The notes beneath the pieces were generated by a model. The model was not told the DNA's origin. It searched no databases and was given only the letters and a program-made list of their open reading frames with translations. A stretch of 64,000 nt of DNA from Pontibacter cellulosilyticus (GTDB lineage: Bacteria; Bacteroidota; Bacteroidia; Cytophagales; Hymenobacteraceae): the NCBI RefSeq assembly GCF_014306105.1, contig NZ_JACRVF010000001.1, forward strand, positions 186,001 to 250,000. Direction: 5' to 3'. The position numbers and the translations under genes are program-made. Shown here in pieces: positions 56,926-64,000 of this stretch; the stretch's first letter is position 1, and each line of letters opens with the position of its first letter.

Positions 56926-59367
56926 ATGAAAAACCTATTTCTACTTTTATCGCTTTTCGTGTTTACTACCGCACAGGCACAACAAAGCAGCATTTCAGGT
57001 AAAGTGATTGACGGAGAGAATAAAGCCGTTGGCTATGCAAACGTGCTGCTTCTGAAAGCCGCCGACTCTTCTCTTGTGAAAGGGGCCCTAAGTGAGGATG
57101 CCGGTACTTTCCTTTTCGAAGGCATTGCCGCTGGCAAGTATAAAGTGGTGGCCAGTATGGTAGGGCAGGGCAAAGCCAGCAGCGCTGTGTTTACCGTGAA
57201 TGGTACTGCAGAGACTATCAAACTCGAGCCTATACTTCTGAAGCAAGCCGCTACTAACCTGAAAGAGGTGGTAGTGGAAGGGCAGCGTCCTTTAATTGAG
57301 CAGCAGTTTGATAAGACTGTGATGAATGTAGAAAACAGCATTGTGGCTGCCGGCAACACAGCTTTGGATGTACTGGAGAAAGCCCCAGGCATTGTAGTAG
57401 ACCAGAACGACAACATCAGCATGCGCGGCCGCCAGGGTGTGATGGTGATGATAGACGGAAAGCAGGTACCCATGTCAGGCACTGAACTGGCTAATTACTT
57501 AAAAGGTCTTTCTGCCAACTCACTCGATAAGATCGAACTGATCACCAACCCATCCTCCAAGTATGACGCAGCCGGTAACGCCGGTATCATCAACATAAAA
57601 CTAAAGCGCGACAAGAGCCTGGGCACCAACGGCACATTTTCTACCTCATTTGGACAGGGCCGCTACAGCAAAGGAGACGCAAGCCTGCAGCTGAACCACC
57701 GTGCTAAAAAACTAAACGTATTTGGCGGACTTAACTATGCTAACCGCAAAAACTTTAGCGAGCTGGACTTTGTGCGTAACTTCATCAACAGTGGTGAGAA
57801 AACCGGTGGTTACGAACAGCAAAACGTGTTTGATTTTACTGTCAAGAACTATAGTGGCCGCTTTGGAGTAGACTATTTCGCATCGCCTAAAACAGTAATG
57901 GGTGTAGTGGCAACTGGCTCCATCTTCAGCATAGACCGAAGCAATACCAACAAATCACTCTTCTTTGATGCACAGCGAAATCCATTGCGCAGAGCACTGA
58001 CAGATGCAGACGTGCTGCACGAACGTGATAATCAGAGTATAAATTTTAACTTAAAGCACACGCTGGATAGCCTGGGCCGTGAAGTTACAGCAGACTTAGA
58101 CTACATCACATTCCAGAACGGTGATCTACAAGACTTCACGATCCGTAGCCTAACCGTTAGCTCTGAGCCAGTTGGTAACCCCGTACTGTTGCACAGCAAC
58201 CTGGATGGCAACCTAACCATTAAATCGGCCAAGGTAGATTACGTGCAGCCTTTGCCAGCATTAGATGCTAAGCTGGAGGCCGGTATCAAGAGTAGCCTGG
58301 TAAACTCTGACAATGACCAGAAGTTCTACGACCGCACAGATGGCAGAAACGACCTGCTAAATGATAGAAGCAATCGTTTCTTGTACGAAGAGAACATTAA
58401 CGCCGCTTACCTGAACACAAATAAGAAGTGGGAGAAAGTAAGTCTGCAGTTAGGGCTGCGCCTGGAGAACACTATTGCCAAAGGCGAGCAGCTGGCTGAG
58501 GTGGTGAACGAGGATGACCGCGAATTCGACAGAAACTACACGCAATTTTTCCCGAGTGCCTTTGTAGGCTATAACCTGAGCAAGAAACATGAGCTTGGTG
58601 TATCGTTAAGCCGCCGTATAAACCGTCCGTCTTACAACCAGCTGAACCCTTTTAAAAATCTGATTGATGCCTTTACTGTGTCGGCAGGTAACCCATACTT
58701 AAAGCCGGAACTGTCTTACTCTTTTGAGGTGACGCATACATTCGATAAACGCTTTACAACCAAACTAAGCTATAGCCATACTTCCGATGTAATGGTGCAG
58801 GTGCTGTCGCGTGAGAGCGAGGACGACAATGTAGTGATCCAGACTTTCCGTAACCTGGCTAAACTAGATTACTTCGGTCTGACTGCAACAATGCCTTTCT
58901 CAGTGGGCAACTGGTTAAATAGTATGAACAATGCCACCGTGTATTACGGCAAGTATAGTGGCCAACTGGGCACCACAACGCTGAATGCCGGTATGCCAAC
59001 CTTCAACTTCAATTCTAACAACACCGTTAGCCTGAGCAACACCTGGAAAGCGGAGGTGATAGGCACTTACAGAACAAGTGAAGTATATGGTTTCCTAGAG
59101 ATCGACCCGGTTTGGTCTATGGCAGTGGGTGTGCAGAAGCAGCTGTGGGATAAAAAAGCAACCCTGAAACTAAACGTGTCTGATATATTCTATACAAACA
59201 AAATTCATGGTGTTACCCAAATGGCCGATTACACTGAAACATTTGACCAGCGCCGCGACTCACGTGTAGCTACTATCAGCTTCAACTACCGCTTTGGCGG
59301 CTCACAGGTAGCGCCGGCACGTCGCCGCACAAGCGGTGCCGAAGAAGAGAAGAATAGGGCGAACTAA
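56926..59367 (+). CDS. TonB-dependent receptor / outer-membrane beta-barrel protein
   Basis: An 813-residue outer-membrane protein with a signal peptide (FLLLSLFVFTTAQAQ), a carboxypeptidase-regulatory-like domain (SISGKVIDGENKAVGYANV), a TonB plug (ALDVLEKAPGIVVDQNDNI and SSKYDAAGNAGIINIKLK) and a C-terminal beta-barrel of the OMP_b-brl_3 type (LGLRLENTIAKGEQL, YNQLNPFKNLIDAFTVSAGNP). The substrate is unknown; this class is broad. AAGTATA overlaps its stop codon. Confidence 0.92.
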   Translation: MKNLFLLLSLFVFTTAQAQQSSISGKVIDGENKAVGYANVLLLKAADSSLVKGALSEDAGTFLFEGIAAGKYKVVASMVGQGKASSAVFTVNGTAETIKLEPILLKQAATNLKEVVVEGQRPLIEQQFDKTVMNVENSIVAAGNTALDVLEKAPGIVVDQNDNISMRGRQGVMVMIDGKQVPMSGTELANYLKGLSANSLDKIELITNPSSKYDAAGNAGIINIKLKRDKSLGTNGTFSTSFGQGRYSKGDASLQLNHRAKKLNVFGGLNYANRKNFSELDFVRNFINSGEKTGGYEQQNVFDFTVKNYSGRFGVDYFASPKTVMGVVATGSIFSIDRSNTNKSLFFDAQRNPLRRALTDADVLHERDNQSINFNLKHTLDSLGREVTADLDYITFQNGDLQDFTIRSLTVSSEPVGNPVLLHSNLDGNLTIKSAKVDYVQPLPALDAKLEAGIKSSLVNSDNDQKFYDRTDGRNDLLNDRSNRFLYEENINAAYLNTNKKWEKVSLQLGLRLENTIAKGEQLAEVVNEDDREFDRNYTQFFPSAFVGYNLSKKHELGVSLSRRINRPSYNQLNPFKNLIDAFTVSAGNPYLKPELSYSFEVTHTFDKRFTTKLSYSHTSDVMVQVLSRESEDDNVVIQTFRNLAKLDYFGLTATMPFSVGNWLNSMNNATVYYGKYSGQLGTTTLNAGMPTFNFNSNNTVSLSNTWKAEVIGTYRTSEVYGFLEIDPVWSMAVGVQKQLWDKKATLKLNVSDIFYTNKIHGVTQMADYTETFDQRRDSRVATISFNYRFGGSQVAPARRRTSGAEEEKNRAN

Positions 59368-59456
59368 GTATAGCCTATACTTTAAAGTGCAACCGCCAAG
59401 CAAATTAAAAGGTGGCTGCTTATGTAAATAGAACAAGAGATAGATTTCATACCTGT

Positions 59457-59487
59457 AAAAAGAGGCGCTCTGCTAGCGCCTCTTTTT
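59457..59487. terminator. Thirteen-bp hairpin terminator, bidirectional
   Basis: A perfect 13-bp stem (59457-59469 with 59475-59487), loop CTGCT, followed by T residues, between the TonB receptor and the convergent small gene. Confidence 0.85.
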
Positions 59488-59489
59488 AT

Positions 59490-59801
59490 TTACCAGGTGG
59501 TGTCGTCGTCGGGGTTTACAAAGCCCTCACCGGGCTTAAAGCGGGTACCTTTGCCATGCAGGTGGTCCCACATATCTTTTTGCATCTTAAGCTGGTCCAG
59601 CTCCAGAAATTCCTGCCAGCGTTCCTGATCGTCCTCGCTAAAATAAGCAACTAAGTCGTGTAGGTGCAATTTGCTGCTTTGCTGTAGCTGCTCCTGCAGT
59701 TCCGTGTTAGTGCGCAGCATCTGCTCTATCTTTATCCGGAAGTAGGTGTTCAGCTCCTTATAGCGTTCTTCGTCCCAGTTTTCCAGGTTTTTCATGTCCA
59801 T
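59490..59801 (-). CDS. Small helical protein of unknown function
   Basis: A 103-residue acidic protein with coiled-coil character in the middle (RIKIEQMLRTNTELQEQLQQ) and a C-terminal stretch KGTRFKPGEGFVNPDDDTTW. It has no signal or membrane segment. I chose the ATG at 59801 (MDMKNLENW), since the longer frame starts with an unusual MQEQFLVRYS. No family recognised. Confidence 0.6.
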   Translation of the reverse strand: MDMKNLENWDEERYKELNTYFRIKIEQMLRTNTELQEQLQQSSKLHLHDLVAYFSEDDQERWQEFLELDQLKMQKDMWDHLHGKGTRFKPGEGFVNPDDDTTW

Positions 59802-59956
59802 AGTATTTATACTATACCTAACCAGAAACTGTTCTTGCATGCACTTCAGCTTTCAATCAACCAGTCTTATACAATCGATAGGTAATTGTGTTCCCAAATT
59901 TTCAAAGCTGCCTCTTACCTCACCACAATAGTCTGTGAAGAAATTGCATACATATT

Positions 59957-59984
59957 AGTCCCCCTTTGAAGGGGACAGGGGGAT
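59957..59984. repeat. REP-like C-rich palindromic element
   Basis: CCCCCTTTGAAGGGG forms a hairpin and is followed by CAGGGGGAT. The same kind of CCCC-rich palindrome occurs between genes of many Cytophagales, so it is probably one copy of a dispersed intergenic repeat. Confidence 0.55.
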
Positions 59985-60018
59985 GGCAACCATTACCGAT
60001 CTACTATCTTTATTTAGC

Positions 60019-60741
60019 TCAGCCTTTTCTAAACCTGAAGCCAGCACCTAAACTAAAAGAAAAACTGTTGAAAGACGTTTCTCTAAAATCTATACTTTTA
60101 CTTACCGTATTGCCCTCAACAGTCGTTCCTGAGAAGGTATACTTGCCCATGTCTTCTTTGCCTACATAAAAGTACTGCAGCTGCAGGTCCACGTAAAATC
60201 GTTTATTTGCTGGCGAGCTAAAACCGCTCTCCAGCACAAAGCCCGGTTTGCTAAAGCTTCTTTTTGTCTGCTCTGCCTCTGCATAGGCAACATTAGCCTT
60301 ACCTAAATGAAAGGCAGGGCCTGCACCTGCTCTGAACTGTTTTAATTTTAAAGGAATGTACCCTAAGGCAGCAATCGTGTTAACAGATGTGTTCATGCTG
60401 AGCGGCTCAAAGGGATAGGCACTGCCTCGCACGTTGGTATCTCTGTAGTTATATAGGCCCTTAACAACATACTTGCTCATAACAGGTACTTTTATAGCTA
60501 ACTGAGCTGAGGCTTCCTCTCTTCTAGGACTTTTTTTTAACCCCAGGCTAAAAAAAGAATCAGGACCTCCACTTTCTCCAAAACCACTGTTCTTAATCTC
60601 TTTGCGAACAGAGTGGCCTGAACCAAAGAATACGATCCCATTATGAAATGTTATTTCCGGGCTAAATGAGAGCGTATCCTGGCTTGCAAAAGCCGGTGCG
60701 CTTAGTACAAACAGCAAGAGGTAGAGTATACTTTTTTTCAT
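60019..60741 (-). CDS. Outer-membrane beta-barrel-like protein
   Basis: A 240-residue protein with a signal peptide (MKKSILYLLLFVLSAPAFAS) and many alternating strand-like segments (for example RAGAGPAFHLGKANVAYAE and KRFYVDLQLQYFYVG), ending FSFSLGAGFRFRKG, typical of a barrel terminal strand. It looks like an OmpW/PorT-sized barrel without a named family. It is leftward and alone. Confidence 0.72.
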   Translation of the reverse strand: MKKSILYLLLFVLSAPAFASQDTLSFSPEITFHNGIVFFGSGHSVRKEIKNSGFGESGGPDSFFSLGLKKSPRREEASAQLAIKVPVMSKYVVKGLYNYRDTNVRGSAYPFEPLSMNTSVNTIAALGYIPLKLKQFRAGAGPAFHLGKANVAYAEAEQTKRSFSKPGFVLESGFSSPANKRFYVDLQLQYFYVGKEDMGKYTFSGTTVEGNTVSKSIDFRETSFNSFSFSLGAGFRFRKG

Positions 60742-60844
60742 AGAGGCCTTTATGAGATTTGCATGTATTGTATACGTTTATTAAAAAATTGTATAATACT
60801 TAAAGATAACTTCCCTGTTAACTGAAACACAAAGTATTGCTTAC

Positions 60845-60885
60845 AAACACAAAAGCAGCAAAATCAATTTGCTGCTTTTGTGTTT
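60845..60885 (-). terminator. Eighteen-bp hairpin terminator
   Basis: A perfect 18-bp stem (60845-60862 with 60868-60885), loop ATCAA, lies 49 bp beyond the small Lys-rich ORF on the - strand. Confidence 0.83.
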
Positions 60886-60933
60886 TAGATATACGTAGCT
60901 GCCACATTGCAGCGGCATAGAAACGGTTATTTC

Positions 60934-61041
60934 TTAGTCGTAGCTGTTCTTTTTCTTTTCCAGTTTGGCTGCTTTCTTTTCCTTATCGGTTTTAGCAGGC
61001 TTTTTCTTTACGTCCTTTTTTGCGTCTTGTGACTTTGCCAT
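60934..61041 (-). CDS. Very small lysine-rich protein
   Basis: A 35-residue ORF from ATG: MAKSQDAKKDVKKKPAKTD is followed by more Lys and Ala, ending KNSYD. Strongly basic small proteins of this look are common in Cytophagales and could bind nucleic acid, but that is only a guess. It has its own terminator at 60845-60885. Confidence 0.55.
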   Translation of the reverse strand: MAKSQDAKKDVKKKPAKTDKEKKAAKLEKKKNSYD

Positions 61042-61177
61042 GATTATAGGGTTAATGGTTTAGCTAAAGGTACATTATTTTTTGATCTTACCAGAAATGA
61101 ATTCCGTATCTGATAAAACAATTTAAACATTAGTATAAGTCGCTGGTTCATACTTACAACCATCAAAAAAAAAGATT

Positions 61178-61732
61178 ATGAAAAAATTAAGCATCTTCAT
61201 CTGCGCATCATTCCTGTTATTCGGATGCAACAACACAGAACCAGCTTCGGAAAGCTCAGAGGTAGTAACCGAAGAAACTGAAACCATGGCCACAGAGGAA
61301 ACCATGGAAACGACTAATCCGGATATTGTAGCGCTTGCTTCCAACAATCCATCTTTGTCAACATTAGTGCAGGCCATACAAGCAGCTGACCTGGCTGGTA
61401 CCCTACAGGGTGGTGGCCCATACACCGTTTTTGCGCCAACCAATGAGGCCTTTGCAGCCCTGCCAGCCGGTACGCTAGATAACCTGCTGAAGCCAGAGAA
61501 CAAGCAGCAGCTCGTTGACATCCTGACCTACCACGTAACGGAAGGAAGCGTGATGGCCTCTGACCTGTCGAATGGGATGATGGTGAAAACGCTGAATGGA
61601 AAAGACCTGAAAGTAATGCTGAACGGTGACCAGGTGATGATCAACAATGCAACAGTTACATCGCCAAATGTACAGGCATCGAACGGAGTAGTACATGTGG
61701 TGGATAAAGTAATTTTGCCTCCAGGCATGTAA
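61178..61732 (+). CDS. Fasciclin-domain lipoprotein
   Basis: A 184-residue protein with a lipoprotein signal (MKKLSIFICASFLLFGC, Cys17 lipidated), a Glu/Thr-rich linker and a fasciclin (FAS1) domain from about residue 48: LSTLVQAIQAADLAGTLQG, PYTVFAPTNEAFAALP, ILTYHVTEGSV and ASNGVVHVVDKVILPP. FAS1 domains mediate adhesion. It is the last gene before a strong terminator. Confidence 0.93.
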   Translation: MKKLSIFICASFLLFGCNNTEPASESSEVVTEETETMATEETMETTNPDIVALASNNPSLSTLVQAIQAADLAGTLQGGGPYTVFAPTNEAFAALPAGTLDNLLKPENKQQLVDILTYHVTEGSVMASDLSNGMMVKTLNGKDLKVMLNGDQVMINNATVTSPNVQASNGVVHVVDKVILPPGM

Positions 61733-61755
61733 TTTTACAGCACTTTACATTTTAG

Positions 61756-61784
61756 ACCAGCCGGACAGTTAATGTCTGGCTGGT
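61756..61784 (+). terminator. Twelve-bp hairpin terminator after the fasciclin gene
   Basis: A 12-bp stem with one G-U pair (61756-61767 with 61773-61784), loop GTTAA, and a run of seven T residues. Confidence 0.9.
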
Positions 61785-61803
61785 TTTTTTGTGCCCGGTA
61801 TAC

Positions 61804-62292
61804 TTATACTTTACCGTTTGCATCATATTCACGCAGGTAGCGGCTCATTTCTTCCCCAATCTTAAGCAGCGCGTTGCTTTCTTCTTCTGTAAAATCGTAG
61901 GGCACGGGCTTGGCAATGCCAATTACACCATACAAGTTGCCCTGTAGCAGCATCGGAACAGCAATAGAGCCCTCTACTTTTGTTTCTTTGGCGGCTGGGC
62001 GCGCTACACCAGAGCTGTCTGTTTGCAGGTTGCACATTTCAACAGGCTGCCTGCGCTCAGCGGCAATGCCAGCCATGCCTTTGCCAATTGGTATCGCTGC
62101 CATCTTTGGAAGCAGAAACTCCGGGATGCCCTGCTGTGCCTGCAGTTTTAGCAGCTCGGTCTCGTTGTCGTAAAAATGGATGGTTCCGGTGGAGCAGTCA
62201 AAGGTGAAGATCACCTCTGAAAGAAACTGTTGCCAGTTAACAGGTTTGTCGTGGTTTTGAAGTATGGCAAGTATAGATGATATAGCCGGCAT
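61804..62292 (-). CDS. GAF-domain protein
   Basis: A 162-residue protein that is almost entirely one GAF domain: FDCSTGTIHFYDNE, IPIGKGMAGIAAERRQPV, SIAVPMLLQGNLYGVIGIAKP and EESNALLKIGEEMSRYL. It lacks any output domain, so it may bind small ligands or cyclic nucleotides, or act by protein contact. Its stop codon overlaps an AAGTATA heptamer. Close in kind to stand-alone GAF proteins such as free methionine sulfoxide reductase, but the catalytic cysteine pattern is not evident. Confidence 0.82.
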   Translation of the reverse strand: MPAISSILAILQNHDKPVNWQQFLSEVIFTFDCSTGTIHFYDNETELLKLQAQQGIPEFLLPKMAAIPIGKGMAGIAAERRQPVEMCNLQTDSSGVARPAAKETKVEGSIAVPMLLQGNLYGVIGIAKPVPYDFTEEESNALLKIGEEMSRYLREYDANGKV

Positions 62293-62539
62293 AAGGTAAG
62301 GGTAAAATAGTTTACCTACACACTACGGAGAAAGTGGTTAATTGTACTAAAATCTCTCAAACCTGTATCCTTAATTTCGCTTCGGCATACTTGGTTACAT
62401 GAACTCGCAAGCACAGAAGTTCTGAAGATTAAAGGCAGGGGAGATAATATGTGTATCTAGCAGTTATTCCTGATCAGTTAATACCAGAACGCTGGTGCGC
62501 ATTCACTTCTTCAAAGTATAAAGCTGGTGAATCAATTTG

Positions 62540-62848
62540 TCAGGAGTAATGCACCTCGAGTTCGTCAGCCTCCAGGCCGGTAGCAATGCCGTATAGCAAA
62601 ATCCGGTAGCTGGGGTGTGTAGGGTCGCTTAGCTCTTTTTCCAGTTCGCTGATGGTGGTGCGCAGCGTGTCGCCCTCAAAAAAGCGGAACCACACGGTTT
62701 TACCCGCTTCCTCATCTTCATCATCCGACTGCACCTGCAGTTCTATGTACCGCAGCCGCTCAATTAACTCATCCAGATTTATCCGGTTATCCAGAAAATT
62801 ATTGAAAGCCTCGCTGGCAATAGGAGTGTAGTGGGGTAGCTTCGACAT
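62540..62848 (-). CDS. Small acidic protein of unknown function
   Basis: A 102-residue protein with an acidic centre (ELQVQSDDEDEEAGKTVWFRFF) and no signal or membrane segment. I chose the ATG at 62848 (MSKLPHY); the frame extends nine residues. It is isolated. No family recognised. Confidence 0.6.
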   Translation of the reverse strand: MSKLPHYTPIASEAFNNFLDNRINLDELIERLRYIELQVQSDDEDEEAGKTVWFRFFEGDTLRTTISELEKELSDPTHPSYRILLYGIATGLEADELEVHYS

Positions 62849-63144
62849 AGGGTGCTGGTAAAGTATAAGCTGCAAGATAGGAAGTATAAACCAATGCTCT
62901 CTGTAACGCCCACTTTTAATGATGTTTTTCTTCGTTTACCACCTTAGCAACCATGTGTACTTCACTCCTCATGTAAGTTCATGTATTGTCCACCCCTTCG
63001 CTTCAAACATACATGGACGTTTGGTTAAGGTTTACCAAATAGGCTGCTTTTGATAGCTGATAATGAGTAGTATAATCGTATGCTATAAAGGATTGGCACA
63101 TGCCGGAAGTTATGATCATTTAAAGTATAAAGCTCGAGTAAACT

Positions 63145-63642
63145 ATGGAAAAGAAAGTATCAATAAAGGCTGACGAAGGTGATAAATTTGATTTCGGGGG
63201 ATTTGGCGTACAGTGGAAGATAGACGGACCTGACACAGGTGAACGTTTTTCCGTTGTGCACCATCCGCTTGCACCGCACGCACTTGCTGCCCCGCTTCAT
63301 TACCACCACAATGAGGACGAGTATTCTTATGTGATACAGGGAAAACTTGGAGCCATGCTCGGCGACGATGTGGTGATTGCAGAACCAGGCACCTGGGTAT
63401 TGAAGCCGCGCGGCCAATGGCATACATTCTGGAACGCGGGAGACTCACCGTGCCAGATCATCGAAGTAATATCGCCGGCTGGCTTCGAGAACTTCTTCAG
63501 GGAGGTGGCAGCAGCATGGGGAGATATGGAGCGTTTTGTAGCGATCAATAAAAAATACTCCCTGGATATGGACTTTGATAGCGTGCCCCGCTTGTGCGAA
63601 CGCTTCGGCCTTACCTTTCCGAAGCTGGAGCCAAAGAGCTAG
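63145..63642 (+). CDS. Cupin-domain protein
   Basis: A 165-residue protein with a cupin domain: LHYHHNEDEYSYVIQGKLG (metal ligands in HxH and E) and WHTFWNAGDSPCQIIEVISP. The fold can bind iron or other divalent metals and act as an enzyme or sensor; the substrate is unknown. It starts at an ATG, and AAGTATA lies 15-20 bp upstream. Confidence 0.85.
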   Translation: MEKKVSIKADEGDKFDFGGFGVQWKIDGPDTGERFSVVHHPLAPHALAAPLHYHHNEDEYSYVIQGKLGAMLGDDVVIAEPGTWVLKPRGQWHTFWNAGDSPCQIIEVISPAGFENFFREVAAAWGDMERFVAINKKYSLDMDFDSVPRLCERFGLTFPKLEPKS

Positions 63643-63729
63643 AGAACTAACGCACCGCTCTGCAGTCAGTGTGCTGAAGTATGCAGACCACTGCCTTATG
63701 AGCTGGTAGATTGCATCCAGCGCACCTGT

Positions 63730-64000
63730 TTAAAGAATAAGATATCTTTCTTTCAGCCAGTCAAAAATGATCTGATCAACAGGGGAGGTGAGGTGCTTGT
63801 CTTTGTAGCTCAGCCACACCACTTCCTCAATCTCGTTGGCCGCAAGTATGGTACCGGTATAGGCGCTTTGGTAGCAGGTCATTTTTACCTGCACACCTTC
63901 CGGGTGGCTGTCGGCCTGTGCCTGGAAAATACCCGTAAACTTCACGCTTTCCTCGATCAGGTTTATACTTAGTTCTTCCTGTATCTCGCGTTGCAGCGTC
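63730..64000 (-). CDS. NUDIX hydrolase (5' truncated by the window edge)
   Basis: The frame is open through the right edge of the window. The part shown contains REIQEEL, the core of the Nudix box, at its beginning and the tail LTSPVDQIIFDWLKERYLIL. About 90 residues are visible; the N-terminal part is outside. NUDIX enzymes cleave nucleoside diphosphates linked to another moiety. The full box and substrate cannot be read here. Confidence 0.75.
   Translation of the reverse strand, partial: TLQREIQEELSINLIEESVKFTGIFQAQADSHPEGVQVKMTCYQSAYTGTILAANEIEEVVWLSYKDKHLTSPVDQIIFDWLKERYLIL

Noticed and set aside
62876..63144. Very short ORFs of 12-13 codons before the cupin gene
   Set aside because: They are too short and have no ribosome-binding or promoter support.

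Overview
The window looks like a chromosomal segment of a Bacteroidota (Bacteroidetes) species, most likely Cytophagales and in my judgement close to Hymenobacteraceae/Pontibacter. The reasons are two secreted proteins with type IX secretion (T9SS) sorting domains (type B at 23251-25770, type A at 53785-56586), a PorE-like TPR/PD40/OmpA protein, a GldL-like mini-protein, a SusC-like/outer-membrane beta-barrel TonB receptor, phylum-typical promoters (TTG, 20 bp, TAnnTTTG/A) and genes that mostly lack Shine-Dalgarno sequences. No rRNA, tRNA, CRISPR array, transposase or prophage was seen. The content is mainly core and lineage-specific chromosome with few signs of recent transfer.

Layout. 1-6000: the 3' end of a YqhD-like alcohol dehydrogenase, a convergent TetR regulator, and a leftward three-gene redox operon (DUF547 lipoprotein, FAD oxidoreductase, NapH-like membrane Fe-S protein). 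6000-8600: four neighbouring genes for very hydrophilic, low-complexity, probably disordered proteins rich in R/D/N/Y/G. 8600-19000: an SRPBCC protein, a flippase-like membrane protein, a lipoprotein, a GH113-like glycosidase, dapA, a LytS/LytTR two-component pair, ligA and a DUF4920 lipoprotein. 19000-28700: a patatin-barrel protein, a COX3-like protein, a T9SS type-B cargo, a coiled-coil/GreA-C protein, DUF2147, and an unannotated structured transcription unit with a 22-codon ORF behind a perfect Shine-Dalgarno sequence. 28300-36000: an NlpC/P60 lipid-anchored or membrane-anchored peptidase, an M61 peptidase, glutamate dehydrogenase, FKBP isomerase and three dispersed STAS-like paralogues. 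36000-42000: a glutamate-synthase-like FMN enzyme preceded by a structured leader with a 48-codon ORF, and a fused acyl-CoA mutase (IcmF-like). 42000-53400: secreted proteins, lepA, a CYTH protein, folD, a hexanucleotide tandem repeat, the PorE-like protein and gltA. 53400-64000: a T9SS type-A cargo, a TonB-dependent receptor, small unknowns, fasciclin, GAF, cupin and a truncated NUDIX gene.

Genes are mostly single units separated by strong hairpin terminators, often shared by convergent pairs. Real operons are few: the DUF547 redox operon, the LytS/LytTR pair, the patatin pair and CYTH-folD.

The most striking sequence-level signal is a heptamer, AAGTATA (reverse TATACTT), which occurs throughout both coding and non-coding DNA far above chance, abuts many stop codons, sits in terminator loops, and forms a 70-bp tandem array after folD. 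Other candidates for undescribed biology are the 27958-28300 RNA/small-ORF unit, the 36309-36515 leader, and the disordered-protein cluster.
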